Shown here: one piece after another, positions 22,400 through 34,441 of the stretch
Position numbering within the stretch: the stretch's first letter is position 1
How the letters are laid out: each line of letters opens with the position of its first letter
Source: Cytidiella melzeri
Lineage: Eukaryota; Basidiomycota; Agaricomycetes; Polyporales; Irpicaceae
Reading direction: 5' to 3'
DNA: 64,000 bases
Assembly: GCA_022592445.1 (NCBI GenBank)
Contig: JABYQR010000162.1
Span: 1-64,000 of the forward strand
Translations under genes and position numbers: made by a program
Notes under the pieces: generated by a model
What the model was told of the DNA's origin: nothing
What the model saw: only the letters and a program-made list of their open reading frames with translations
Databases searched by the model: none

Positions 22400-24655
22400 G
22401 CTCGCCTGGACGTCGCGCAACCGCACATTTCCTTTCCCAAAGTTTTTAAAAGTTTAGTCCCCCCAGTTTACCAGTACGTTGTATTGGCCCGGACCCTTGA
22501 TCTTCCTTCTCACGTCGTGGTTGTAGTGCCGAAAGACGTATGCATCCGTTGTAACGTACCCGAATCTTTCTTCAAGGCTCGACAAGAACTGCACAAACAA
22601 GGTCGTCCCCATCTCTACACAGAGAAGGACCTTGAAGCCATCGTTTCGTACGTCTCACGCTGTCCTTACTACCACCCTCTTGGTACTAGACTCCCACACT
22701 TCGACCACAAAAAGTTTGCTCGTGACAACGAGTCTATCAAGGAACGTACACGCACTGAACGTACGCAAACTCTCGCCGACTGTATTGAGAAACTGTCTCT
22801 CAAGGATCGCATCTCCCGGGCACCCGCACCACCTCGACCAGACGCGCAGAAACCGGTGACACTCGACTTTCATAAGTTCTCCATCAAGGACCAAGTCGGC
22901 ATCCTCAAGCCAAAGATCGAGGCTACCACCAGACGCCTCAAAATTCTGATCGAACTCACCTGTGACCGCAACGACTCACAGGTCAAATCAGTCCTGCTCC
23001 TTAACGACAAACTTCTGTACCTCACAGAACACATGGAGGAAGTACTCTCCACGCGCACGCCTGCCCAGCTCAAAGCACTGAACTGGGGCTTGCAGTCAGT
23101 AGGACAGATCAACTTCACGCAATTACGCAAGTAGTTGACAGAAGTCACGAGTAGAGTTGCATTTGTAGCAGACGGAGGATACTTCGACAAACTTCCCCTG
23201 TAATAGATAGTCATCATTGAGTTCGATAATCTAGTCCACGTCTTCGATCCCAACGATCTTCAGGATTGTCACGATAACAAAGAAGACCACGCGTATATTG
23301 AAGTCTGTGAGCAACAGCCATGTCCAAATCGAAATCAAAAGTTTGTAGTATCCTGTCATTTCAGAGAAGGACAACGATACTCTGGATACGTAGCCTGCAA
23401 TAACAGTCAAATACCGTTAATTGTTCCTGGAGAAGTTGATGTTCCAGAACTTGATACCAGTTTAGTCACAGCAGTTTTACCGGAAACCACCACTGCTGCC
23501 CCTGTTCCCATCATCCCCGAAACCATACCGGAAATCTCACCGGTAGCTCCTGAAGCACCCACCGTCGTCCCCACCAATTCCGCACCCGTCACAATGACAG
23601 CCCCAGCAGTAGACCCCGCCCTGGTTGCAGCCATTGTAGCTGCAGACGCGCAAGCAATGCCCAGACCGCAGGTTACGGTAAACAACAATGACTCCAAGCC
23701 CGACAGATACAAGGGCGAACACAGTCGTGACCTGGAACGTTTTCTGTCCCAGTGTGAGGCTTACTGGGTGACTGCCAGTATCACTGACAAGAAAACCAAG
23801 GTCCTGACGGCCATCTACCATCTGTCGGAGAAAGCTGCCCAATGGGCAATACCAGTCACAGATCACATGGCTGACCACAACGGTGACTTGCCGGCCAATC
23901 TTGACACGTGGGCTAAGTTCAAAACTGAACTCAAAAAGTACTTTGGCGATGCAACGCCCGAGGATACTGCCATTCGCGAACTGGAGAAGCTCTGTGGAGC
24001 TGAGAAGAAGGAAAAGAACGCGCGGGATGTCGGCACATACGTCACTGACTTCCAATCATACGTGGGTCGCATCAACGGGTTGAGCAACAAAGACAAGGAG
24101 ATCCGGTTCATAAAGGGGCTCCCAGAATACATCTACGGACAGCTTGCAACGGCTGAAGCTCCACCAGCCAACTACCAAGGTTGGATTGACAGGTCTCTGA
24201 AAATGGCAGCTGCGTATGCCCGCATCAGAGAAACAACAGAGAAGAAAATTCCGTCTGTTCCCTCATCGACCACGTCGAGACCTACTCAGTCCCAGCCCAG
24301 GTTTACCCCGGTTCCCCGAGCCTCAAATGGCCCAGTTCCCATGGAAGTTGATGCCTCCAAAATGCAGCAGGGGCGGCGGTGTTATAACTGCCAGGAACTT
24401 ACCACGGATCCCAATCATATTGCACGCACGTGTACCAAACCTGCAGTCCCTCGTCCACCTCCTCGTGGACCACGTGTAGCAGCTACCAATGCAGAGGCTT
24501 CAACCTCTAAAGCCGAAGGGAAGAAACCGGAGGCAACCGGAGAGCCGATTCCGTCAGGGGTATCAGAAGTAACCCTTAACGCAATACTTGGAGAGCTGGA
24601 AAAGTTGAAGGCGGAAAATGCTGACCTCAAGAAGAGACTTGAGGAGGGTTTTTGA
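22400..24655 (+). pseudogene. Gypsy-B gag, copy B1
   Basis: This is the nucleocapsid precursor. The N-terminal part (KDLEAIVSYVSR, SIKDQVGILKPKIEATTR, 22484-23131) continues in one frame through a TAG (23132-23134) and TAA-TAG near 23200 into the retrotransposon gag core (YKGEHSRDLERFLSQCEAYW, about 23710-23770; AKFKTELKKYFGD). The zinc knuckle CYNCQELTTDPNHIARTC (about 24379-24434) and a short coiled coil before the TGA at 24653 follow. The knuckle is CX2CX8HX4C, four residues longer than usual. No in-frame ATG precedes the N-terminal part; a one-base deletion near 22440 relative to B2 may have removed the natural start. The first ATG of the core frame is at 23594. Confidence 0.85.
24646..24652 (+). 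promoter_or_regulatory. -1 frameshift slippery heptamer GGGTTTT
   Basis: In gag frame the sequence reads G GGT TTT directly before the gag TGA (24653-24655), the X XXY YYZ arrangement. The pol frame, in -1, opens at TTG 24652. This fits gag-pol expression by -1 frameshifting. Copy B2 reads GGGCTTT here, which breaks the heptamer. Confidence 0.6.
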
Positions 24656-27600
24656 TTCGGGCCGTGATTCGAGCTGCGCAAGCACACACCCCGCGTATAC
24701 CATGTAACAATGGATTTTCTGTACTCGCGTCTGATGTATTAGAGACTGGTTCTGAATCGGAACATTTTCACATACCCATCACAGTGTCAGGAGTGCGGAG
24801 ATCTGAAGAAGTCGCAGCAATGATTGATAGTGGAGCCTCGACACTATTCATTCATAAACAGTTTGTTCGAGAGCATCGTATCAGGACCCGGAAGTTGAAA
24901 CAACCAATTCCGGTGTACAACATAGATGGAACCGCAAATCGAGACGGGGCTGTTGATGAAGTCGCCATTCTCAATATGAGGATAGGGAACCACGAGGAAA
25001 GGACTATCTTCACGGTTACCGACATTGGGCCGGAAGATGTAATCATAGGAATCGATTGGTTGAGGTACCACAACCCCACCATTGATTGGTACGAAGGTAT
25101 CATCAGGATGGATGGATGTCCTGATGCGTGTAAACCTAGAGAACGGGTTGAGGAAGCGAAGGAGGTTGTAGCTAAGAGAACAGCTGGGCCTCAACGAAAG
25201 AAGAGGACCCCGGGATTACAGAAAGTTGTGAAACAACTTCCGTACTTGCCGGTGGATACGGAGGAAGCCGAAGAAGACCTCGAGGAGACCACGGAAGGTT
25301 CAGGAAGTTTGGATGAGGCCGAATCACCGAAGTTACAGGCACAGGCCACTACTCAGCACGGTGGAAAAGGAACTCCCCAACGCATTGTACACACATGTCC
25401 AGCACCTATGGTACAAGAAGGCGAACACTTGTTCACTCTAACAGGATACACATACTCTAGTGAACTAGCTGAAGTCGAGAACCGGGCTAAACCAGTCAAA
25501 ACCTTTGAGGAGATGGTACCTGAACAATATTGTCAACATGCTCACATCTTCTCTGAAACGGAATCTCAACGACTTCCAGAACACAAATCGTACGACCATG
25601 CAATTGAGTTGATTCCGGAAGCAAAAGGATTCCACGCAAAAGTTTACCCGCTTTCACACCCTGAGCAAGAAGAGCTTGATAAGTTTATCCGAGAAAACCT
25701 AGAAAAAGGGTACATTCGACCGTCGAAGTCCCCAATGGATCACCCTTCTTCTTTGTCAAGAAAAAGGATGGAAAGTTACGCCCAGTACAGGATTACCGGA
25801 AGTTGAACAAAGTCACTATCAAAAACAGGTATCCATTGCCGTTGATCTCCGAACTCATGGATAGACTGCGAGGCGCTAGGTTCTTTACCAAGCTAGATGT
25901 CAGATGGGGATATAACAATGTCCGTATCAAAGAAGGTGATGAACACAAGGCAGCGTTTGTTACCAACCGTGGACTCTTCGAACCAACTGTCATGTTCTTT
26001 GGACTCACAAACTCTCCGGCTACGTTCCAGAACATGATGAATGATATTTTTGCCGACCTCATTGCCAAGGGCAAAGTCACGGTTTACTTGGACGACATCC
26101 TTATCTACTCCAAGGATGATATCTGAACATCGAGAAGTGGTACATGAAGTCCTAAAACGGCTCAGGCAACATGACCTGTTTTTGAAGCCTGGAGAAATGC
26201 AAGTTTGAGAGGTCGGAGATGGAGTACCTTGGCGTCATCATTGGCCAAAATCAGTTACGCATGGATCCTGTCAAAGTAAAGGCAGTGGCTGAATGGCCTG
26301 TACCGCAGAACGTCTCTGATATCCGCCGATTCCGTGGGTTTGCAAATTCTACCGAAGGTTCATCAGGGACTTTGGGAAGATATGTAAGCCCTTGGATCAT
26401 CCACGGGTAAGGTACCTTGGAAGTGGGGTCCTGAAGAGCAGTTGGCGTTTGATGAACTCTGCGACAATTTGTGGAAGCACCGGTGTTGGCAATGTGGAGT
26501 TTTGATAGACCCACACGTTTGGAAACAGATGCATCCGGATATGCAATGGGAGGAGTACTGGAGCAACAAGCCGAAACGGCATGTGGCATCCAGTAGCCTA
26601 TCGGTCCGAGGCATGACTGAGACCGAACAAAACTATGAAATCTACGATCGAGAACTAATGGCAATTGTACGAGCTCTTGAAGACTGGCGTCACTACCTGG
26701 AAGGGCTACCAGAGAAATTCCCTATCTTCTCCGATCATAATAACCTCAAGTACTGGAAGACAGCTCGTAACTTGACACATTGTCAAGCATGTTGGTTGTT
26801 ATTCCTCTCACATTTCAATTTTGAGATCATTCCAAAGCCCGGGAAATCTATGGGGAAGTTGGATTCCATGTCGCGATTGGGTCAACATGAGGTCAAAGAT
26901 GAAGAAGACAATCTGTCACAAGTAGTCTTAGCACCCGAGGTTTTCCAAGCCGCTGCTTCTCAACGTGGGCAAGCTAGCGTACAACCAGACAGAGACCTGT
27001 TGAGACGTATCCGTGAATGTTCTCTTCAGGAGACCAAGCTGGCAGAAGCACTTGCCAAAGTCAAGAAACTCAGACCTCGTCTTTTTAGCTGGGGACTCGA
27101 AGAGTGGAACATGGAAAATGGATTGTTATTGTGCTGGGGAAAGGTTTATGTCCCTAAAGATGACAAGATCTGAAAAGAACTAGTTTGGAGACACCATGAT
27201 TTACCCGCTGCCAGACATCTGGGCAGGTACAAAACACTGAAGCTACCACCTTGGAACTACTGATGGCCCAGCATGACACAATTTGTCAATGACTACGTAG
27301 ACACGTGTGACACCTGTCAAAGAACTAAGACATACCCTGCTGACATGGATAGTCCAACAGAGACCGAATTTTTCCAACATTGTCACAAGTTTACAGCCTT
27401 AGGCACCTATCTAGAGCGCTTATTTTCCGGCTAGGAGTGTTACTGGACCTAACCCTAACCCGGGTCACGTGACATCCTGCCTTATTTATCAATAGTCCAG
27501 ACCCAAACCCTAGACTCAATCTGGAGCGGTTCCAGATCAACCTAGGCTATTGTTCTATTGTTCCTCTTCCATTGATAGGGATTCCCCAGGGATTCCCCCA

Positions 27601-29253
27601 GGTCTTATTATTCTATTGTCTTTCAACTATTGTCTTCTATCTATTGTTAGGGATTCCCCCAGTTTCTATTGTTCTATTGTTTTTATTCTATTGTTCTATT
27701 GTTTTATTGTTCCAGCTCTATTGTTCTCCGTACCCTGGTCCTTGACAGTTACCCTGGTCCCTTATTTGTTCTATTGTTACTCCAGCCCCACAGTTACTCC
27801 AGTCCCTAGTGTGGGAACTGGTGCACAGACCACCCAGACACAGTATATATAGTACTCCTTACCCTCCTGGGTTCTGCATCTTGACCTCTTCGTCATTTGC
27901 ACTGCCAGGTGAGTTACTCAATGTAACCTAGTATAAGTCTGATATTAACTTTGTCATTTGCACTGCCAGTATACGGCCTCTGTGCCTGCTTGCCTGCTTA
28001 TCATCGACTTTGACCTTGTTGTTGTCGTTGGAGATCCACCTCCACTTCCACTCCCCCCTCTTCTCCACCCTTGTTTAGGGTTTGTTAGTCTAGCAGCAGT
28101 TGCTCCGCAACACCTGCCCCACCACGCGGTCCGCTCAACCCACCAGATCCATCCAATGCCCCATGGCAAAGTGTCACCATGGATTCCATTTTCAAACTAC
28201 CGCCATGCAAGAGATATGATTCCATCACGGTTGTGGTTGATCAAACAACAGCACAGATGCATGCTACCCATCACGGGAAAGCATGAAAACTCCTGAACAC
28301 GTGCAGGATTATATTGCAAATGTGTTTTGACTCCACGGTGTACCTTTCCAAATGATCTTAGACTGCGGATCAGTATTTGCGTTCAAGTTTCTCGGTGCTA
28401 TCTATGATACACTTGGAGTAAAATCATTCATGTCCACTGCGTATCATCCTCAGACAGATGGTAAAACTGAATGTATGAATCAAAAGATAGAACAGTATCT
28501 CCGAGTGTTCTGTTCCTTCCGACAGGATGACTGGGTGGAATGGTTGCCAATTGCAGAGTTTGCGCTCAATAGCCGAGTACACTTGTCCACTAGAAAAGCC
28601 CCCTTCAAGCTGATCTATGGGTATTTACCAGAGTTTCAAGTACCTCTGAACCCAGTATCAAATGTGCCAACAAACGTCTTTGAGCATTACGAGAAGCACA
28701 AGAAGACACCAAAGCCGCGTTACAACTCACTGCAGAACACATGAAACAATTTTACAATCATGGAGTTACAAAAGCTCCACAGTTTAAAGCTGGTGATAAG
28801 GTTTATGTAGAGCGTGAAAAACATCCGAAAGAACAGCCGGTGGCAAAACTAGCACCAAAACGAGATGGTCCCTATGAAGTCTTAGAAAAGATTGGGGACC
28901 TGAATTACCGGGTCAAACTCACCATTCGAGATAAGCAACACCCGGTATTTCATGTGGATAGATTGCAGCCAGCCAAGACGGCAAGTTTGGTCCATAACCA
29001 GGAATTTCCTGTACCTGAGCCAATTGTGGTCGACAAAGAGGAGGAGTATGAGGTAGAACAGATTCTTGACTCAAGGATCTTTAGGCAAAAGAAGGAGTTT
29101 CAGTATTGTGTCCAGTGGAAAGGATACCCAGAATCAGAAAACTCTTGGGAACCAGCAATCAACGTCACTCATGCCGATGAAGCTGTTAAGACTTCCACAG
29201 ACGACACCCAGGAGCTCCACAACCAATTGCTGCATCTTTATTCTTGGCAATGA
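24652..29253 (+). pseudogene. Gypsy-B pol, copy B1 (protease, RT, RNase H, integrase, chromodomain)
   Basis: Protease carries IDSGASTLF (about 24823-24849). RT follows from 25700, with [10 protein letters not shown] (26086-26115), then frameshifts, EYLGVIIGQNQL (26222) and RNase H (EIYDRELMAI, about 26638). The integrase zinc region CDTCQRTK (about 27307) is cut by solo LTR S2 (27341-28112). The core resumes at 28118 with ILDCGSVF and STAYHPQTDGKTE, and the chromodomain (EEEYEVEQIL to WKGY..NSWEP) lies at about 29037-29155. Stops and frameshifts occur near 25800, 26126, 26410 and 27171. It would encode the replication and integration enzymes, now broken. Confidence 0.9.
27341..28112 (-). mobile_element. 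Solo LTR S2 (family S) in B1 integrase
   Basis: A 772-bp reverse copy of the S LTR runs from TGACATGGATAGTCC to TTGCTCCGCAACA. It is flanked by CCTGC (27336-27340 and 28113-28117). It lies between the integrase zinc finger and core of B1, and the flanks rejoin on removal. Confidence 0.95.
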
Positions 29254-29380
29254 GTTTCCGACCAATCAACAAGAATTTTGAGAAATTACCTTCAGAAACC
29301 TTGCGGCATGTATCCTTGTGGGAAGACAGAAAAGACTCAACTCCTGCCTTCCAGAGAAAAGGCCTCTAGGAGGGGGGTAA
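29254..29380 (+). other. B1 3' spacer with polypurine tract
   Basis: Non-coding spacer ending in AGGAGGGGGGTAA immediately before the 3' LTR: the expected plus-strand primer. Confidence 0.7.
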
Positions 29381-29876
29381 TGTCACAAACATGCGCACTT
29401 TTTTCTTTTCTTTTCCTTTCATTTTCCTTATCTTGTCTTATCAATGGCACATGGCTCCTTCATGTGATTAAGTACATGTGACAGACTGGTCACATGATCA
29501 TAGAAGGTGCTGGAACATTGTGGAACATTGTAGAACATTGCACCATAGCACACCATATGTTCCCACGGCAGTGTTAGGAGTACAGACCCAGTACCAGGGG
29601 TCCTTGTCTGAGATGTATATAAACCCACCCTGTAGCTGCCTAAAGACCTCAGATTCTACCTCCTGGTCTTTAGTGACGTCCACCTTGTACCTAGTCCATC
29701 ACTGTACTAATATATCCTGGTCTTTAGCTCATTGTCAGCTACTCCCTCGTTGTTGTCTCTCCCTCTTCCCTCATTATCCTTTCTCTTGCCGTCATTGTGC
29801 ACACAAGTTTGCTTGTTGTTCCTCCACCCTGTCATCACTTCCTCACTCTTCATAGAGTTTGGTTGAGCTCTTGACA
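29381..29876 (+). mobile_element. Gypsy-B 3' LTR of copy B1
   Basis: The 496-bp LTR begins TGTCACAAACATGCGC and ends GAGCTCTTGACA. It is clearly homologous to the 5' LTR at 21876, with scattered differences and small gaps. Confidence 0.92.
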
Positions 29877-29897
29877 ACTGACTCCTCAAGTTCTCCC

Positions 29898-30345
29898 ACT
29901 CCTGAGCCCCAGCCAGACAACAAGTCCGAGCTTGAGTCCTACCCGGAGATAGACTACGAGGACCCTCTGCATCACACCATCACTTGTTCTCACAAGTGAG
30001 TTAGGTTAATACCGCTTCCGTTTGAGCTATATGAGGACCCCAACAACTTCCTTCTCCAAAACCTCCCGGGTCCAGCACTTCTGCCTCAGCCTTGCAGGAA
30101 CTGCGAGCCACGTGTATATGCCAGCAACCCTCATCTTGACCACAACCAGAGCACCTGCTCTTACGACCACCTGTACAATCCTGAGTGCGAGATCAACATC
30201 ATCAAGATCCTACTGCCACACCTTGCACATCTTGTGGTTTGTTCTTGCGCTACACATCCCAGCACGTTTGCAGTGATCTGCAGGCATGGAGAGTCCGAGT
30301 ATGTTGCAGGTAGAATCCCTGTTCCCGATCAGTAGGTGTCAAGAG
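29898..30345 (+). pseudogene. Unrecognised Cys-rich coding remnant
   Basis: One frame is open from about 29880 apart from a TGA near 29997. It encodes an acidic Pro/Ser-rich start, then FELYEDPNNFLLQNLPGPAL, CRNCEPRVYASNPHLDHNQS and CSYDHLYNPECE, ending at a TAG near 30333. The run of Cys/His residues looks like a metal-binding segment. It lies between the B1 3' LTR and the V1/A2 sequences. No family was recognised; it could be an exon of a host gene disrupted by these insertions. Confidence 0.35.
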
Positions 30346-30755
30346 GAGAAACAGGAGTCTTGTTTTGTTGTGTTACATAGTGTGTTCTTTACTGAGTTAC
30401 TGCGTCACGTCTCCTCTTTCTCTGTGTTGCGTTTCCTTGAGCTTTATCTTTGTAGCATCCGCGTCTATTGTGTTCTCTTCTTGTCTTGCATCTGCGTCCT
30501 TGTTTTGTTTCTCTTGCCAGCCTGTCTCGTGCTTCGCAAAGCTTGCTTGCTTGTTCTACTTCAAAAGGCCCACTGGCCACACTTGTTGCTACTCGCCATA
30601 CCTCCTTTGCTACCTTATGCAAAGCTTAGGACTCTTTCAACCCACTTGCACATTTTACACACAGCTCCACACAACTTGTTCACGTGATTGCCTCTCTGAG
30701 GTCTGGTGTGCTGGTTCCTGGCCCCTCTGTGTCCAGGGTGGTTGTTAGTATTTCA
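30346..30755 (+). mobile_element. Family V LTR-like fragment V1
   Basis: The last 130 bp (GACTCTTTCAACCCACTTGC to GTTGTTAGTATTTCA) match the end of V2 (reverse of 49706-49840). The upstream part is only generally similar (CT-rich, TGTGTTGCGTTTCC). The right end falls exactly where ORF0 of A2 starts to be readable. The left boundary and duplication are unresolved. Confidence 0.55.
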
Positions 30756-31131
30756 ATGCTCCCCACCAATCTCCACTTCTGTAAGACAAAGCTTATGCTT
30801 TATCAACAGAAGTTCAAACCCATGATCACAGCAGCCTGTGCTCAACAAGCTGAACACCTCTTTCACAAGTAGTGGCCAATCTTTTGATTCACGGCTCAAC
30901 ACTCATTGCAAAAATGTTCAGCTGCTAGTTGGTTGTGTCTTCATGACTGAACAGTGGTTCAAGGATCACCATACGGACAAGATGTCAGATAGGGAATCGA
31001 GAATGCTGAAAAAGGACTTAATGAGTTTGAGTAGGATTAGTTTTGTAGACATACATCAGAGATGGGGATATATCCTAGAGCTACTAAAAGGGCTGTTTAA
31101 GATGAACACCTTTGTATATGCGGAAATGGAA
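30756..31131 (+). pseudogene. Gypsy-A ORF0 fragment, copy A2
   Basis: This is the C-terminal half of the extra ORF that precedes gag in Gypsy-A. It has LHFCKTKLMLYQQKF, one frameshift near 30850, then QLLVGCVFMTEQWFKDHHTDKM, MLKKDLMSLSRISFVDIH and GYILELLKGLF up to TAA at 31131. It matches 58164-58943 of copy A3 residue by residue with scattered changes. The N-terminal half is replaced by V1. Confidence 0.75.
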
Positions 31132-31305
31132 TAAAATGTATGGGCTGACAAGCCTCATTTTACTCAGTGACAACTTCCTGAAAAGGATTTAATGTGTGAA
31201 AACAACTCTGACTAGAGGTCAATGTGTGAAAAGTGGTGTTTTCTCTTCTTCTTATACTAGAAATAGTATTTTGTTAGTCCTCTGCTAACTAAGGACTGAA
31301 AAGCA

Positions 31306-32870
31306 ATGGCCTCTCAATCCAATGCCGGATCAGCACCACTCCCGCTGCTGCTGCTGCCAACCTCACCTGCTCTGAGCCATTTGGCAAGATCACGCCAATC
31401 ATTTTCTAAACCTTTGGTCAAGAACTTTGAGCAGTTATCAGACTTTATGCAAGTTGCTAGCCCAGTAAAGACCAAGTTAGTATTGGGTACTACTAGCTAT
31501 GTAGTACAGGAGGGGTTTGCTTAACTAGCCCAGTAAAGACCAAGAGGTTGAGATGGGGGCTATGAGCGTACATGCAGCAATATATATAGACTTCAGGGAC
31601 CTGTGCACAGACCATGTTGAGGGCAGGCTTTGCAAGAAGCCGTGTGAACAAAGAACAATAGAACTACTTAAAGGAGAACAATAGCTATTGTCTAGACTTT
31701 GCCAAGAACTCTACTCATGAGAGAATCTATCTAAAAGGAGACCAACTATTGTATTCCATTCCCACACCTGTGAGAACATTCTTCCATAAAGAGAACAATA
31801 GGGAAAGAACAAAATGGAGTCCATGTGAATGGTATCTATGACATCAACCCTAGCTATGGGCTGAGCCATGTGGTTGTAGCCATGTAGTCTCACATAAGCT
31901 GAGTCATGTGCCAGTGTGATGTAGCAGCAAGTATCGTGACCATGTAGAGTGTCTAAGCCACATGATATGGGCACTTAATAGACGTGCAAGGGGTTTGCAG
32001 AGAGGATTGCAACTGGGTTGCAACTGGGTTTCAACCAGGTTTCAACCAGGTTTCAAAGGTAGAAACAAGAGGTAAAATGAAAGAGATAAGGGCTAGTTGG
32101 GCCACCCACAACAATGTGGGCAACAGGACAACAAGGAGGGTTGCTCGAAAGGAGCTTACAATAACACAGATCTGGCACATAAAAAAAACTTTGTCAAGTA
32201 GGCAGAATGCTTCCGTACACTTGGCAAGCTCTCAGCATACAAAGACAACTTGCTTATTCAGAAGCTCAAGCACGTCTCTGAAAAGGACATGCAGCTTGTC
32301 TCAAAAATCAAATTCCAACTACTTGGCCTCAATTTGTCAACCTCTTGTTGGACATCCACAAGAAGGTATATCCAGAGAAGCACAAGGCTAGATCTTTGCA
32401 AAAGAAAAGGATACACTCACTGCTATGGAGGTGGATGCTGCAGATAAAAAAAAAAGAAGAAGAACGAGAAGTGGAATAAGGGCAAAGGCAAAGAGGTGAA
32501 CTTGACTGAAAAGTTGGAAAAGTTCTGCCACATCCATAAGTCAAAAGGACATTACACGGATTAGTGTAACCTCAATGGTTTAAACAAAAAGCCCGAAAAA
32601 AAAGGATGGGAAGAAGGATGGCAAGTTGTTGGCACCAAAAAAGACCCGGGCAGCAGATGCTGAGGACTCTGGAATAGACAGCAAGGACAAGACCTGTAAG
32701 GCCTCTTTGTCTAAGACAGAAGATGTAAATACTGTGCAACTGGAATTGGCAGCTCACATTGAGGAGGTTCCAACAGAAAATGATGAAGCTTTGACTTCTC
32801 ACCTGTCCTCTGACAAGGGTAAAGGAAAGAAGCCGACCAAGGGCAATTTTTTTCCGAAGCACCATGTGAC
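31306..32870 (+). pseudogene. Gypsy-A gag, copy A2 (broken)
   Basis: The gag starts MASQSNAGS and remains recognisable to NFEQ (about 31434). A family T LTR and a deletion then replace the next part. It resumes after 32113 with QDNKEG and NNTDLAHK, a frame-shifted KLKHVSEKDMQLV, a lysine-rich stretch (about 32446) and the zinc-knuckle-like CHIHKSKGHYTD (about 32527). In this copy the gag end and protease share one frame because a T-run has seven Ts (32837-32843) instead of six. Confidence 0.75.
31437..32113 (+). mobile_element. Truncated family T LTR (T2)
   Basis: It matches T1/T3 from TTATCAGACTTT to the terminal GGGCCACCCACAACA. About the first 100 bp of the LTR are missing, and gag sequence is missing at the same point. 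This indicates a deletion after insertion. Confidence 0.85.
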
Positions 32871-34440
32871 TCCCTGCAAACATGAGTGCTTAGGCCCAGA
32901 TACCCTCAATCTTTGTACTGTATATACTGTCAATAATGTAGCACGTTCCTTTTTCTTACCAGTTACAATTTGGGTGTACGGAAAGAGAGTGCAGGTCAAA
33001 GCTCTGGTAGAGCCAGGAGCCACAACCATGTTCATCAGTAATATGTTCATCAGTAAGTCAGTGGTTGAAAGTAACAATCTGGTAACAAGTCAACTTGCAT
33101 CACCATCTAACATCATCAATGTTGACGGTACTCCCAATAAAGATGGTCAAATCACTCACTCAGCTAGAAATAGGATCACACATAGCAAGACAACACATGC
33201 TTGTTACTGATCTTGGTAGCAAACAAATAATTATTGGGATGAGCTTCTTACGCTGCCACAATCTGGAGATAGATTGGGCAAATGGCGAGTAGAGATTTAC
33301 CAGGTGTCCTTAACTCTGTGCCCCAAGAGCTTGTAAAAATATCACTGTAACTCAAGAAGAGATCGATGAACTTGAGCTGCCCAAGGGACATTTGGTGTCA
33401 GACTACCTGGACAATATAGGAAGTGTTGACCCCAATAACCCTCACATCCACTGGATTGACTTAGACAATCCAGATGACCAAGAAATGGCAAAAACAATTG
33501 CTGAACTTTCTGAAAAGGAAGAGGAGGGCTTTGAAGACGGCTTTGACGAACAAGAATCAGTCAATTGGAAACCATTAGTACCAAAATATCTATGGGAAAT
33601 TGGTGATGTCTTTTCAGAGAAAATGTCAGAACGCATGCTGTTACGCAAGCTGTACAATCACACAATCAACTTTGAGGAAGGTGGCTCCCTTCCCAAAGCC
33701 ACTAAACTATACCTGCTGTCTCCAATGGAAAAGAATTCTCTAGATCAATGGATTGAAGAGGAACTCCGAAAAGATTACATCTGCAAATTGAAAAGTCCAA
33801 TTGCAGCACCTGTATTTTTTGCCAAGAAGAAAGATGGCTTGTTGCAACTTATGAAAGACTACTAAAAACTGAACAACATCACGGTGAAAAACCGGTGCCT
33901 CATACCTCCCATCAACAATTTAATCAATTTGATAAGCCAGGCTAAGGTCTTCTCAACAATTGATCTTAGATGGGATGACAATAATGTTTGCATCCAACAG
34001 GGTGACAAATGGAAGACAGTGTTCATCACACACTGCAGCCTATTCAAGGCCAAGGTGATGTATTTTGGTTTCAGCAACACACCTGCAACGTTTCAAGCCA
34101 CGATGAATGAAATTTTGAGCGAGTTGATCTTAGAATAACATGTCATGGTGTATTTTGACGACATCCTCATCTTCACCAAGGACAAGAAGGAAGACTGTGG
34201 CATGGCACAGGAAGTGCTCAAGCATCTATGCAAGACCAAACTAAAAAAATGCTTTTTTGAGAAAGATTGCATTGAGTATCTAGGCATGATCATTTCTCAC
34301 GCACACATCAAGATGGATCCAGCCAAACTCACTGGAGTTACTGAGTGGCCGCAACCTGAAAAGGTTAAGCAAGTCCAAGCCTTCTTAGGCTTTGCCAACT
34401 ACTATCGGCGTTTCATTAGAGACTTTGCTAAACATGCAAC
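32870..34440 (+). pseudogene. Gypsy-A pol 5' part, copy A2 (protease, RT)
   Basis: The protease region begins TPCKHECLG. Its active site reads VEPGATT instead of VDSGATT, so both catalytic positions are lost. RT spans about 33600-34440 with APVFFAKKKDG (33808), LRWDDNNVCIQQGDKW, VYFDDILIF (34145) and ANYYRRFIRDFAKHA. Several stops occur. It ends at 34441, where the Gypsy-D LTR begins; the rest of A2 must lie beyond the right end of the window. Confidence 0.85.
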
Positions 34441-34441
34441 A

